Positions 44,343-53,926 of a DNA stretch of 64,000 nt are shown here, one piece after another. Origin of the DNA: Flavobacterium profundi. GTDB taxonomy: Bacteria > Bacteroidota > Bacteroidia > Flavobacteriales > Flavobacteriaceae. Position numbers and translations under genes: made by a program. The stretch lies in contig NZ_VDCZ01000013.1 in the NCBI RefSeq assembly GCF_006491645.1, positions 62,001 to 126,000 on the forward strand, read 5' to 3'. The notes below the pieces were generated by a model. That model ran no database searches. It had not been told where the DNA came from and saw only the letters and a program-made list of their open reading frames with translations. The stretch's first letter is position 1. Each line of letters starts with the position of its first letter.

Positions 44343-45842
44343 ATGTCAATTAAGACTTTTGCTGCAAAAATTTTTGCCAAAAAAATACATTTGAAAAATC
44401 AACATTGGATTGATAATCCAGTTGCTACTCAAAAAAAAGTATTTCTAGAGTTGATAGCGCAAGCTAAAGATACGCAATTTGGTAAAGATCACGACTTCAA
44501 AAATATAACTACTTTTCAGGAATTTGCAGAAAAAGTACCTATTCGAGATTATGAAGATTTAAAACCCTATATTGAAAAGGTAATCAAAGGAGAAGAGAAT
44601 ATCCTCTGGAAAGGAAAACCACTCTATTTTGCAAAAACTTCGGGAACCACCTCAGGAGCGAAATATATTCCGCTTACTAAAGAATCCATGCCTTTTCATA
44701 TTGAAGCGGCTAGAAATGCTATATTAAATTACATTAATGAGACAGGAAATGCAGGTTTTGTAAATGGGAAAATGATATTTCTTCAAGGAAGTCCTATTTT
44801 AGAAGAAAAAAACGGTATTAAACTGGGTAGATTGTCAGGGATAGTGGCTCATTTTGTTCCTAAATATTTACAAAAGAATCGTATGCCTAGTTGGAAGACT
44901 AATTGTATCGAAGATTGGGAAACAAAAGTGAATGCGATAGTGGAAGAAACCCTTCATGAAAACATGACGGTTATTTCCGGAATTCCTTCTTGGGTACAAA
45001 TGTATTTTGAGAAATTACAAGAACGTGCACATAAGCCTGTAGGTGAAATTTTTAAAAATTTCAATTTGTTTATTTATGGAGGTGTAAATTATGAACCCTA
45101 TCGTGCAAAATTTGAGAATTTAATAGGAAGAAGAGTTGATTCCATCGAACTCTTTCCTGCTTCTGAAGGGTTTTTTGCTTACCAGAATTCCCAACAAGAA
45201 AAAGGCATGTTATTGCTTTTAAATTCAGGAATTTTCTATGAATTTGTTAAAGCAGAAGAATTTTATAACACACCTAATGGTTTACCTGCAAAACGCTATA
45301 CAATTGGTGAAGTGGAACTCGGTGTTAATTATGCTTTACTTATTTCAACTAACGCAGGACTTTGGTCGTATAATATTGGCGATACAATTCAGTTTACCAG
45401 CTTAAAACCTTATAAAATTATTGTTTCTGGTAGGATAAAACATTTTATCTCTGCATTTGGAGAACATGTAATTGCCAAAGAAGTTGAAAGTGCTTTAGAA
45501 GAAGCAATTCAGGATACTTCAATCCAAATAAATGAATTTACTGTAGCACCACAAATTACTCCTGTAAATGGATTGCCTTACCACGAATGGTTGATTGAGT
45601 TTGAACAAGAACCGGTTGACTTGGAAGATTTTGCCTTAAAAATTGATACTGCTATGCGCAAGCAAAATGTGTATTATGATGATTTAATTACCGGTAAAGT
45701 TTTGCGAACATTAGTAATTTCAAAAGTAGAAAAAAATGGTTTTCAGGAATATATGAAATCTATAGGTAAATTAGGAGGCCAAAACAAGTTGCCTCGATTA
45801 AGTGACAACAGAAACATTGCAGATAAACTAAAAACAAAATAG
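44343..45842 (+). CDS. GH3-type acyl-adenylating enzyme
   Basis: 499 residues, cytosolic. The ATP/AMP block AKTSGTTSGAKYIPLTKE (about residues 99-116) and the later LWSYNIGDTIQFTSLKPYKIIVSGRIKHFIS belong to the ANL superfamily. The overall layout matches the GH3 family, named after plant auxin-responsive proteins, which join carboxylic acids to amino acids. Many Bacteroidota carry one member of unknown substrate, and no auxin role should be read into the name. It starts 2 bp after the LytM-like gene and ends 13 bp before the next gene, so the three are probably one operon. Confidence 0.85.
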   Translation: MSIKTFAAKIFAKKIHLKNQHWIDNPVATQKKVFLELIAQAKDTQFGKDHDFKNITTFQEFAEKVPIRDYEDLKPYIEKVIKGEENILWKGKPLYFAKTSGTTSGAKYIPLTKESMPFHIEAARNAILNYINETGNAGFVNGKMIFLQGSPILEEKNGIKLGRLSGIVAHFVPKYLQKNRMPSWKTNCIEDWETKVNAIVEETLHENMTVISGIPSWVQMYFEKLQERAHKPVGEIFKNFNLFIYGGVNYEPYRAKFENLIGRRVDSIELFPASEGFFAYQNSQQEKGMLLLLNSGIFYEFVKAEEFYNTPNGLPAKRYTIGEVELGVNYALLISTNAGLWSYNIGDTIQFTSLKPYKIIVSGRIKHFISAFGEHVIAKEVESALEEAIQDTSIQINEFTVAPQITPVNGLPYHEWLIEFEQEPVDLEDFALKIDTAMRKQNVYYDDLITGKVLRTLVISKVEKNGFQEYMKSIGKLGGQNKLPRLSDNRNIADKLKTK

Positions 45843-45855
45843 CTATTACTATTAC

Positions 45856-46734
45856 ATGAAATTAAAAACTCCATTTTTCGTATTCTTACTGCTGAGTAGT
45901 TTTTCTATTTCAGCACAAATTAGAGGCGTAGTAAGAGATAGTATTTCAAAAGAACCTATTCCTTTTGTTAACATTTGGATTGAAAATCAAGAAATAGGTA
46001 CCACATCAGATTTTGATGGTAGTTTTGCTATTACTGTAAAAGAAGGAAATCCTAACCTTGTTTTTTCTGCTTTAGGATTTTATAAAAGAGTAGTTAAAGC
46101 TTCAGAAGCAAAAGAAGTTTTTTTAAAAGCAGCTGTAATTGAATTAGATGAGGTAGTTGTTTTAAATAAAAAAGACACAAAAGAAATTGAAATTGGAAAA
46201 ACGCCTAATGCCATTTTACAAACCTTTGATAATGGACCAAAAATAGAAGCGAAATACTTTCCATATAAAGAGTCATACAAAAAAACACCTTTTATAAAAA
46301 GAGTAAGTATTCAAACCGATTGTAAAATTGATGAGTCTACTATAAAAATACATTTTTACGCTGTCAATGAAGATGGTTCACCAGGAGAAGAACTATTAAA
46401 CAAAGACTTTTTGGTTAAAGTAAAAAAGGGAATTTTACGAAATAAATTTGATGTTTCCGATTTTAACCTTGTAATTCCAAACAACGGAATTTTTGTTGCC
46501 TACGAAAAACTAATGATAGAAAGCAATAAATTGGAAAGACAAATAGTGGATCCATACACGAAAAGAGAAAAAACTCAAAAAACCTATTATCCTCTTGTGT
46601 TGTACAATTATGTAGAACGTGATGTCTTGTACAGTTTTTATGGAGGAAAATGGAATAAAAAAATAAATGAACAAAATCCAAAAGACAAATTAACCATATT
46701 TGAACCTGCGATTAATCTTATATTAACCAACTAA
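45856..46734 (+). CDS. Exported CarboxypepD_reg-like domain protein
   Basis: 292 residues with a signal peptide (MKLKTPFFVFLLLSSFSISAQ). Residues about 22-100 (IRGVVRDSISKEPIPFVNIWIENQEIG, then a DFDGSFAITV strand pair and a VVVLNKK end) form the carboxypeptidase-D regulatory-like beta-sandwich found at the front of SusC/TonB-type receptors. No TonB plug or barrel follows; the remaining ~190 residues are a beta-rich domain I do not recognise. Probably periplasmic or attached to the outer membrane. Last gene of the 43471-46734 run. Confidence 0.75.
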   Translation: MKLKTPFFVFLLLSSFSISAQIRGVVRDSISKEPIPFVNIWIENQEIGTTSDFDGSFAITVKEGNPNLVFSALGFYKRVVKASEAKEVFLKAAVIELDEVVVLNKKDTKEIEIGKTPNAILQTFDNGPKIEAKYFPYKESYKKTPFIKRVSIQTDCKIDESTIKIHFYAVNEDGSPGEELLNKDFLVKVKKGILRNKFDVSDFNLVIPNNGIFVAYEKLMIESNKLERQIVDPYTKREKTQKTYYPLVLYNYVERDVLYSFYGGKWNKKINEQNPKDKLTIFEPAINLILTN

Positions 46735-46747
46735 GAAATAAAAATCT

Positions 46748-46755
46748 TACCTTTG
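46748..46755 (+). promoter_or_regulatory. -7 box at the head of the polysaccharide operon
   Basis: TACCTTTG (TAnnTTTG), 23 bp before the ATG at 46779; no clear -33 TTG. Confidence 0.5.
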
Positions 46756-46778
46756 CTGGTTAGATAAATAAAATATTA

Positions 46779-48470
46779 ATGAAGGACATTAAAAACATTT
46801 CGCGTTCTAGAGCGCAAGAGTCGTCGGCAGCTATTGAACGACTGTACATTACCATGAGACATTTATTTAACAGAGGTTTTTACAAACCAATGGGTGTTTC
46901 AGGAGAAACTTTAAGAGAAGCTTTACTATCACTACGACCAGAAATCTATGGTAGTATAGCAGAAGAAAAAGTAGAACTTAATGGATTACTTTATGTAATT
47001 GAAAGGTTACCTATAGGAATTGAAGAATGTAGGTATATTAATTTAACTTCAGATGAAGGATATTCTAATTCTCATTTTAAAGCGATTGTTCCTCCAAAAA
47101 GAAGAAGAAACTGTTATCGTATCGATGATGAGCAGATGAATGTAGAAATTACAAGAGGACGTTCTGATATATATGATATCTTAACCCATCTTACTTTTGT
47201 TTTTATCGAGTCGCATAAAATTAAAAACAGAGTTTTAATTGCAGATGATGGTTCGGTAACAAGAGATTGGCAAAAATTAGAGCAAGTAGTTAATCAAACT
47301 AAAAAACTTACTTTGATAGAAAGAGAAAAAGCCATTTCTCATGCAGCTAACGTGCTTGGAAGAACTTTTGCAGAAGTAAAAGATATTTATGATGATTTTG
47401 CTACTATAGATGCTCCTGACCGATTTATACATGTGGTGTACTGGTTAGGAAGATTAGCAATTGAAGAAATTGTAGATAATAATAAAAGAACCATCACCTT
47501 TAGTCCTATTTTAAGAGAGCGTTTAGGACATCATATATATGGCGATATTTGGGCAACCAATATTAAAGAAGTATTATTAGCCAATAATTTAATTGATAGA
47601 CCACTTCATATTATTAGTGCTAATATGCATAGTGTGATGAACTCCATCTTTGCAGAACCCGTTATTGGAAAAAAATATAAAGAAGCATCTCCCTTTCAAA
47701 TATTTGAAGATTTAAGTAGTTCAAATAATAAAGACATACGTAAAAAGGTGGAAGAATATGCATTTAAACAAGGAATGCTCTTTTTACCTGATACTTCAGG
47801 AACCAATATAGATGTACAAATTTTTGATACCGCCAAAATAGACTTAAAGAAGACTGTTTTTTCAAACGCTTCATTAGAAACGGAAAAACCTGTTTTAATT
47901 GTAATGGATTATGCTTTTGGGGAGCAAGCTTTTGAAACTATAGATGAGCTTTTAAAACCCTTTAAAACAGATAAAAAGAACAAACTGTTTTTAAATGTCG
48001 AATCCGTTTCTATAATGGGTAAAGCAGGTATTCTTCAAGGAGGTAAAGGTGATATCATGATTCCTAATGCTCACGTAAATGAAGGTACTGCTGACAATTA
48101 TCCTTTCGAAAACGAATTAACAGCAAGTATGTTTGAAGGTAATGATATTCCTGTTTTTTCTGGACCTATGATTACCGTTTTAGGTACATCTCTTCAAAAT
48201 AGAGATTTATTAAAGTTTTTCCATGAGTCAACTTGGGAAGCTATTGGATTAGAAATGGAAGGAGCGTATTATCAAAAAGCAATTCAATCTGCTTCTAAAA
48301 TTAGAAAAAGTATTAATGCAAATGTAAAAGTTCGTTACGCCTATTATGCTTCTGATAACCCTTTAGAGACAGGAAGTACTTTAGCATCTGGTGGACTTGG
48401 AACTACAGGTGTAAAACCGACGTATTTAATTACAATTAAAATTTTAGAACAAATATTTAACATAAAATAA
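46779..48470 (+). CDS. Large Bacteroidota protein with nucleoside-phosphorylase-like C-terminal domain
   Basis: 563 residues, cytosolic. The N-terminal ~340 residues are helical and unrecognised (RAQESSAAIERLYITMRHLF; RFIHVVYWLGRLAIEEIV). The C-terminal ~200 residues look like the PNP/UDP/MTAN nucleoside phosphorylase fold. VESVSIMGKAGILQGGKGDI may be the phosphate/ribose region. EAIGLEMEGAYYQKAI carries the EMEGAA-like motif that contacts ribose. AMP-nucleosidase-like activity is possible but not shown. The gene starts a tightly packed run (6 bp to the chain-length gene, then rml genes), yet a direct role in polysaccharide synthesis is not evident. Confidence 0.65.
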   Translation: MKDIKNISRSRAQESSAAIERLYITMRHLFNRGFYKPMGVSGETLREALLSLRPEIYGSIAEEKVELNGLLYVIERLPIGIEECRYINLTSDEGYSNSHFKAIVPPKRRRNCYRIDDEQMNVEITRGRSDIYDILTHLTFVFIESHKIKNRVLIADDGSVTRDWQKLEQVVNQTKKLTLIEREKAISHAANVLGRTFAEVKDIYDDFATIDAPDRFIHVVYWLGRLAIEEIVDNNKRTITFSPILRERLGHHIYGDIWATNIKEVLLANNLIDRPLHIISANMHSVMNSIFAEPVIGKKYKEASPFQIFEDLSSSNNKDIRKKVEEYAFKQGMLFLPDTSGTNIDVQIFDTAKIDLKKTVFSNASLETEKPVLIVMDYAFGEQAFETIDELLKPFKTDKKNKLFLNVESVSIMGKAGILQGGKGDIMIPNAHVNEGTADNYPFENELTASMFEGNDIPVFSGPMITVLGTSLQNRDLLKFFHESTWEAIGLEMEGAYYQKAIQSASKIRKSINANVKVRYAYYASDNPLETGSTLASGGLGTTGVKPTYLITIKILEQIFNIK

Positions 48471-48476
48471 AAGACT

Positions 48477-49439
48477 ATGAGTACAAACTCAAAAGATCAA
48501 GAAGTTGATTTAGGACAAATTTTTAAAAGTATTAAGGGTTTTTTTGAATCTATTTTAGATCGTTTTTTTGAATTTATTTTATTTCTAAAAAATAATAGTA
48601 TCGTCATTATCATACTTTTGATTTTAGGTTTTACACTAGGGTATTTTTTGGACCAAAAAAATAAAACCTATGAACATGAGATTATTGTAACTCCAAATTT
48701 TGGAAGTGCAGATTACTTATATGCTAAAATTGACCTTTTAAATTCTAAGAAAAAAGAAAATGATACTTTATTTTTTAGCTCTATAGGTGTAAATGAACCA
48801 AAAAAAATGGGTATTATAGAAATCGAACCCATTGTAGATGTATACAAATTTGTAGATAATAAAAAAGAAAATTTTGAACTAATTAAGTTAATGGCTGAAG
48901 AAGGTAATTTAAAAGAAATTATTGAAAACGACATTACAAGTAAAAATTACCCTTTTCATAAAATTACATTTAATACGGTTGAAACAACTACAAATAAAAA
49001 TACGATTGACCCCATTTTAAAGTTTTTAAATGATTCTGATTATTTTACTGCCATACAGAAACAAAATTTAATAAATATTAAAGCTAAGATGGTTGCAAAT
49101 GATAGTACTATTGCTCAAATAAACGCTTTATTAAATGAGTTTTCAAGCAATTCAATTAACCAAAAAAGTGACAAACTTATTTATTATAACGAAAACAATT
49201 ATTTAAATGATATTATTAAAACAAAAGAAAATTTAATAATTGAACAAGGGAATAATAAAATCAACATGATTAACTTGGATAAAGTTATTAAAGATATAAG
49301 TGTCAATATAAATAAAAAGAGTCTTAAAGGAATAAGAGGTAAATTAAAATTTATTATTCCGTTTTTATTTTTAATTATCTTTTTCAGTTTCATAACATTA
49401 AAAGTTTTTTACAAAAAACAAATTGCTAAAAGAAGTTAG
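48477..49439 (+). CDS. Wzz-like polysaccharide chain-length determinant
   Basis: 320 residues with one membrane helix near each end (about 40-58 and 290-312) and a ~230-residue periplasmic part with predicted coiled coil: the layout of polysaccharide co-polymerases. The N-terminal helix is followed by YEHEIIVTPNFGSADYLYAKID, and the C-terminal helix by a short basic cytosolic tail (FYKKQIAKRS). The classical Pro-rich segment of Wzz near the second helix is weak. No tyrosine kinase domain, so not a Wzc type. It lies 6 bp after the phosphorylase-like gene and 2 bp before rmlB, which supports a role in polymer length. Confidence 0.7.
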   Translation: MSTNSKDQEVDLGQIFKSIKGFFESILDRFFEFILFLKNNSIVIIILLILGFTLGYFLDQKNKTYEHEIIVTPNFGSADYLYAKIDLLNSKKKENDTLFFSSIGVNEPKKMGIIEIEPIVDVYKFVDNKKENFELIKLMAEEGNLKEIIENDITSKNYPFHKITFNTVETTTNKNTIDPILKFLNDSDYFTAIQKQNLINIKAKMVANDSTIAQINALLNEFSSNSINQKSDKLIYYNENNYLNDIIKTKENLIIEQGNNKINMINLDKVIKDISVNINKKSLKGIRGKLKFIIPFLFLIIFFSFITLKVFYKKQIAKRS

Positions 49440-49441
49440 TT

Positions 49442-50452
49442 ATGAAATCGATATTAGTAACTGGTGGAGCAGGTTTTATTGGTTCAAATTTTATTCCTTA
49501 TTTTTTAGAAAACAACCCAGAATTCCATATAGTTAATCTGGATGCATTAACATACGCAGGTAATTTAGAAAATTTATCAGAAGTAAAAGATAGGGCTTCT
49601 TATACGTTTATTGAAGGTGATATTTGTGATAGACACTGGGTGGAGCAATTGTTTGACCAATATCAATTTCAAGGTGTAATTCATTTTGCAGCAGAAAGTC
49701 ATGTTGACAATTCCATATCTGGACCGGAAGCTTTTATTAAAACTAATGTATTGGGTACATTCAATCTTTTGGATTCGGCTCGTAAATTATGGATGAAAGG
49801 GCCAAATGAATATAAAGAAGCGTATCAAAATGCTAGATTTCACCATATCTCTACTGATGAGGTTTATGGAACTTTAGGTGAAACAGGATTGTTTCATGAA
49901 ACTACGCCATATGCTCCAAATAGTCCATATTCTGCTTCAAAAGCTGGATCAGATATGATTGTGAGGAGTTATTTTCATACTTTTGGAATGGATGTTGTCA
50001 CAACGAATTGTTCCAATAATTATGGCCCAAAACAGCATAATGAGAAGCTTATACCCACAATTATTAGGAAAGCTTTATTAGGTGAAAATATTCCAATTTA
50101 TGGAGATGGAAAGAATGTACGTGATTGGTTATATGTTTTAGACCATTGTAAAGGAATTGAATTGGTATTTAAAACAGGAAAATCTGGTGAGACCTATAAT
50201 ATTGGAGGGCGAAATGAAAAAAATAATTTGTATATAGCAGATAAAATTTGCACAATTTTAGATCAAATGAAACCCAAAAAAATGGGGAGTTATAAAGAGC
50301 AGATTACTTTTGTAAAAGATAGACCAGGTCATGATTTACGCTATGCTATTGATGCTTCTAAAATAGAAAATGAATTGGGTTGGAAAGCAGATGAAAACTT
50401 TGATACTGGAATTGTAAAGACTATTGAATGGTATATTAATAAGTTTAATTAG
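49442..50452 (+). CDS. rfbB: dTDP-glucose 4,6-dehydratase
   Basis: 336 residues. Second step of dTDP-L-rhamnose synthesis. An NAD-binding Rossmann start (ILVTGGAGFIGSNFIPYF), the HFAAESHVDNSI block, the catalytic STDEVYG segment and the YSASKAGSD tyrosine-lysine pair are all present, as is NNYGPKQ. It is the first of four rml genes in the order B-A-C-D. It begins 2 bp after the chain-length gene. Confidence 0.95.
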   Translation: MKSILVTGGAGFIGSNFIPYFLENNPEFHIVNLDALTYAGNLENLSEVKDRASYTFIEGDICDRHWVEQLFDQYQFQGVIHFAAESHVDNSISGPEAFIKTNVLGTFNLLDSARKLWMKGPNEYKEAYQNARFHHISTDEVYGTLGETGLFHETTPYAPNSPYSASKAGSDMIVRSYFHTFGMDVVTTNCSNNYGPKQHNEKLIPTIIRKALLGENIPIYGDGKNVRDWLYVLDHCKGIELVFKTGKSGETYNIGGRNEKNNLYIADKICTILDQMKPKKMGSYKEQITFVKDRPGHDLRYAIDASKIENELGWKADENFDTGIVKTIEWYINKFN

Positions 50453-50486
50453 CTGCCAGCTGTCAGCATAAAGTATAAAGCCAAAC

Positions 50487-51350
50487 ATGAAAGGAATAAT
50501 ATTAGCAGGAGGATCTGGAACCCGTTTACATCCATTAACACTAGCAGTTAGTAAACAACTGATGCCTATCTATGATAAGCCCATGATTTATTATCCCCTA
50601 TCAACCTTAATGTGGGCAGGAATTAGAGAAATATTAATAATTTCTACTCCTCAGGATTTGCCCCTATTTGAAAAGTTACTAGGTGATGGAACTCAATTGG
50701 GATGTCGCTTTGAATATGCAGTACAAGAAAATCCGAACGGTTTAGCTGAAGCTTTTATCATTGGAAAAGATTTTGTAGGAAATGATAAAGTAGCTCTTAT
50801 TCTGGGGGATAATATTTTTTATGGTACAGGTTTAGCAGAATTATTACAAGCTAATAACAATCCAAACGGAGGAATCGTTTATGCGTATCATGTACATGAT
50901 CCAGAACGTTATGGTGTAGTAGATTTTGATAAGAATGGGAAAGTATTATCTATAGAAGAAAAACCGCTTCAACCAAAATCGAATTACGCTGTTCCTGGAA
51001 TTTATTTTTATGACAATCAAGTTTTAGAAATAGCAGCAAATATTAAACCCAGTCAGCGTGGTGAATTAGAAATTACCGATGTAAATAAAGTTTATTTAGA
51101 AAAAGGAAAGCTTCAAGTATCTATTTTAGATAGAGGGACGGCTTGGCTCGATACAGGTACCTTTCAGTCTTTAATGCAAGCAAGTCAATTTGTACAGGTA
51201 ATAGAAGAACGTCAGGGTTTAAAAATTGGTGCGATAGAAGAAGCGGCTTATAAAATGGGTTTTATTACTAAAGAAGCCTTAGAACTTTTAGCAGAACCCT
51301 TATTAAAAAGTGGTTATGGTAAACACTTAATGAGTTTGATTAAAGAATAA
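50487..51350 (+). CDS. rfbA: Glucose-1-phosphate thymidylyltransferase
   Basis: 287 residues. First committed step: dTTP + glucose-1-phosphate to dTDP-glucose. The nucleotide-binding signature is [18 protein letters not shown]. It also has [28 protein letters not shown] and the Asp pair in the [10 protein letters not shown] region. Typical length. It is separated from rfbB by 34 bp that include a short CTGCCAGCTGTCAGC stretch, and is 2 bp from rfbC. Confidence 0.96.
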   Translation: MKGIILAGGSGTRLHPLTLAVSKQLMPIYDKPMIYYPLSTLMWAGIREILIISTPQDLPLFEKLLGDGTQLGCRFEYAVQENPNGLAEAFIIGKDFVGNDKVALILGDNIFYGTGLAELLQANNNPNGGIVYAYHVHDPERYGVVDFDKNGKVLSIEEKPLQPKSNYAVPGIYFYDNQVLEIAANIKPSQRGELEITDVNKVYLEKGKLQVSILDRGTAWLDTGTFQSLMQASQFVQVIEERQGLKIGAIEEAAYKMGFITKEALELLAEPLLKSGYGKHLMSLIKE

Positions 51351-51352
51351 TT

Positions 51353-51904
51353 ATGACATTTTTAGAAACTAAATTAAAAGGATGTTTCATTATTGAACCG
51401 GCTATATTTCACGATGAAAGAGGTTATTTTATGGAAAGTTACAATGAAAAAAAATTTTCCCAAATAGTAGGTCAACAGGTTCATTTTGTTCAAGACAATC
51501 AATCTTTTTCTACCAAAGGAGTACTTAGAGGACTACATTATCAATGTGGTGAATTCGCTCAAGCAAAGTTAGTACGTGTTTTACAAGGTGAAGTCTTAGA
51601 TGTAGCAGTAGACATTAGACCAGATTCAGCTACTTATGGACAATATGAAGCTGTAATTTTATCCGCAGAAAATCAAAAACAATTTTTCATTCCAAGAGGT
51701 TTTGCTCATGGGTTTTTAGTTTTAAGCGAAACTGCTACGTTCTTTTATAAATGCGATAATTTTTATAATGCAGCTAGCGAAGGAGGAATAGTTTATAATG
51801 ATGCTAACTTGGCTATAGATTGGAAAACTCCTTTAAAAGACCTTATCATATCATCTAAGGATATAGCGTTACCCACATTAGAGAAAGCTAAAAAAATATG
51901 GTAG
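51353..51904 (+). CDS. rfbC: dTDP-4-dehydrorhamnose 3,5-epimerase
   Basis: 183 residues, cupin fold. Epimerises carbons 3 and 5 of the 4-keto sugar. Motifs: HDERGYFMESYNEKKF, VQDNQSFSTKGVLRGLHYQ (with the catalytic His) and FIPRGFAHGFLVLSE. It overlaps the start of rfbD by 7 bp, so the last two rml genes are translationally coupled. Confidence 0.95.
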   Translation: MTFLETKLKGCFIIEPAIFHDERGYFMESYNEKKFSQIVGQQVHFVQDNQSFSTKGVLRGLHYQCGEFAQAKLVRVLQGEVLDVAVDIRPDSATYGQYEAVILSAENQKQFFIPRGFAHGFLVLSETATFFYKCDNFYNAASEGGIVYNDANLAIDWKTPLKDLIISSKDIALPTLEKAKKIW

Positions 51905-52815
51905 TTTTAGTTACAGGCAGCAATGGTCAATTAGGACAAGCTTTACAAGCTCTTTCTGAGCGTTATCCTTTTTTCCAGTTTGTTTTTTGTAATTCTAAAG
52001 AATTAGACATTACTAATAAGGTAAATTGTAAAGCTGTTTTTGAAAAGTACACTCCTGATTTTTGTATTAATGCTGCAGCTTATACTGCAGTGGATAAAGC
52101 TGAATCGGAGCCCGAAAAAGCTTTTGAAATTAATGCCAATGGTGCTGAAAATATTGCGGAAAGTTGTAAGAGACACAATACTATTTTATTGCATATTTCA
52201 ACTGATTTTGTTTTTGACGCCTATTATTCTAATAACATTGCCTATTATGATAAAGAACTGAGATTGCCTCTTAAGAGCAATTTAGGGCTTACTGAAACAG
52301 ATGTTCCTTTTCCGGCAGGAATTTACGGTTTAACCAAATTACAAGGGGAACAAGCAGTTCAACATACTTGGGAGAAACATTTTATCCTACGAACGTCATG
52401 GGTATATTCTGAATTTGGGACCAATTTCTTGAAGACGATGTTACGATTGGCGTCTGAAAGAGATACTTTATCTGTAGTTGACGATCAAATTGGAACACCT
52501 ACGTATGCAATAGACTTAGCCGAAGCTTTGTTACAGATGATTTTATTTTGTACTTCCAGAAACATTTTGGATGACCTATTTGGAACGTATCATTTTAGTA
52601 ATGAAGGAAATTGTTCATGGTATGATTTTGCTCATGAAATTTTCAAAGAGAAAGATATAACTATCAATTTGCAACCCATACCTACCACGTCTTATCCTAC
52701 ACCTGCAAAAAGACCACAGTATAGTGTTTTGGATAAAACCAAAATAAAAAAAGTCTTTGATTTAAATATTCAAAATTGGAAAATAAGTCTTCAAGATTGT
52801 CTTCAAAAAGTATAA
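51898..52815 (+). CDS. rfbD: dTDP-4-dehydrorhamnose reductase
   Basis: 305 residues. Last step, giving dTDP-L-rhamnose with NAD(P)H. Rossmann start VLVTGSNGQLGQALQ, then NAAAYTAVDKAES, STDFVFDAYY and YGLTKLQGE (Tyr-x3-Lys). A few extra residues (SNNIAYYDKELRLPLKSN) separate the STDFVF strand from the YGLTK helix, as in other Bacteroidota RmlD proteins. It is followed after 4 bp by the PagL-like gene in the same run. Confidence 0.95.
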   Translation: MVVLVTGSNGQLGQALQALSERYPFFQFVFCNSKELDITNKVNCKAVFEKYTPDFCINAAAYTAVDKAESEPEKAFEINANGAENIAESCKRHNTILLHISTDFVFDAYYSNNIAYYDKELRLPLKSNLGLTETDVPFPAGIYGLTKLQGEQAVQHTWEKHFILRTSWVYSEFGTNFLKTMLRLASERDTLSVVDDQIGTPTYAIDLAEALLQMILFCTSRNILDDLFGTYHFSNEGNCSWYDFAHEIFKEKDITINLQPIPTTSYPTPAKRPQYSVLDKTKIKKVFDLNIQNWKISLQDCLQKV

Positions 52816-52819
52816 GGGA

Positions 52820-53926
52820 ATGAAACTAATTTTATGCATCTCTTTGTTCTTTTTCTGTTTTAGTTCTTTTTCTCAAAATCAAGAAAAAGCAAACACCTAT
52901 TTTGATGTTCATTTTTTTCGCGGAAACATCTATAAGCATAAAGACGAAGTGAGTCATTTAATTAGTGGTCATCCGAATGGTTTTTTGTTAAGCTATAATT
53001 GGAAGACAAATGGGAATAAGGAATGGCATCAAGCTTATAATTATCCCGATTATGGGATTTCTTTTCATTATATTGACTTTAAAAACAATTATTTAGGACA
53101 TAATTTTGCTTTAGGAATTCATTATAATTTTTATTTTTTTAAACGAAATTTAATGTTCCGAGTGTCGCAAGGAATTGGTATGACATCTCACCCTTACGAT
53201 AAAGAGGCCAACAACAAAAACATTGCTTTTGGAACTAAATTAATGGACAACACCTATTTTTTATTACAATACAAAAAAGAAAACATAATAAATGGCGTGG
53301 GTTTGCAAACCGGGTTTTTATTGAATCATTTTTCTAATGGTAGAATTAAATCACCAAATATTGGTTTAAATACCATAGCATTTAATTTTGGAATTAACTA
53401 CAATTTTGATGAAGAACAAGAAATAAAGAGAGATTCATTACTTCCTAAGTCTAATTTTGTTGAACCTATTCGTTATAATATTGCTTTTAGAACAGGGGTT
53501 TCTGAAGGACCAATTCCTAATTTAGGTCAACGTCAATTTTATCATTTAGGTTTTTATGTAGATAAAAGAATTGGTAGAAAAAGTGCTTTGCAAGCAGGAA
53601 CAGATATTTTCTTTTCTCAATATTTAAAAGACTATATTCAATTTGTATCAGTTGCATATCCTGAAGATCATAAAAACTATACAACTCCCAATACTGATTA
53701 TAAAAGAATAGGTTTGTTTTTAGGACATGAATTATTCATTAATAAAGTGTCAGTCGAAGCACAATTAGGATATTATATTTATAAACCGTTTCATTATGAA
53801 GATAATATTTATCAAAGAGTTGGCTTAAAATATTACCTTTACAAAAACTGTTTTACAGGAGTTGGTTTAAAAACACATAGAGGCAGAGCTGAAGCTGTAG
53901 AAGCAACCTTAGGAATACGATTATGA
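52820..53926 (+). CDS. PagL-like outer-membrane lipid A deacylase (acyloxyacyl hydrolase family), extended form
   Basis: 368 residues with a signal peptide (MKLILCISLFFFCFSSFSQ). The N-terminal half is a beta-barrel containing LLNHFSNGRIKSPNIGLN: PagL enzymes have the catalytic His and Ser in H-x-S-N, and both are here. The acid that PagL supplies about 12 residues later is not obvious (NIGLN, where Glu would be expected), so activity is uncertain. A second barrel-like half (about 215-368) makes it twice the length of PagL. Placement after the rml genes suggests lipopolysaccharide remodelling. Its stop overlaps the next start (ATGA). Confidence 0.7.
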   Translation: MKLILCISLFFFCFSSFSQNQEKANTYFDVHFFRGNIYKHKDEVSHLISGHPNGFLLSYNWKTNGNKEWHQAYNYPDYGISFHYIDFKNNYLGHNFALGIHYNFYFFKRNLMFRVSQGIGMTSHPYDKEANNKNIAFGTKLMDNTYFLLQYKKENIINGVGLQTGFLLNHFSNGRIKSPNIGLNTIAFNFGINYNFDEEQEIKRDSLLPKSNFVEPIRYNIAFRTGVSEGPIPNLGQRQFYHLGFYVDKRIGRKSALQAGTDIFFSQYLKDYIQFVSVAYPEDHKNYTTPNTDYKRIGLFLGHELFINKVSVEAQLGYYIYKPFHYEDNIYQRVGLKYYLYKNCFTGVGLKTHRGRAEAVEATLGIRL

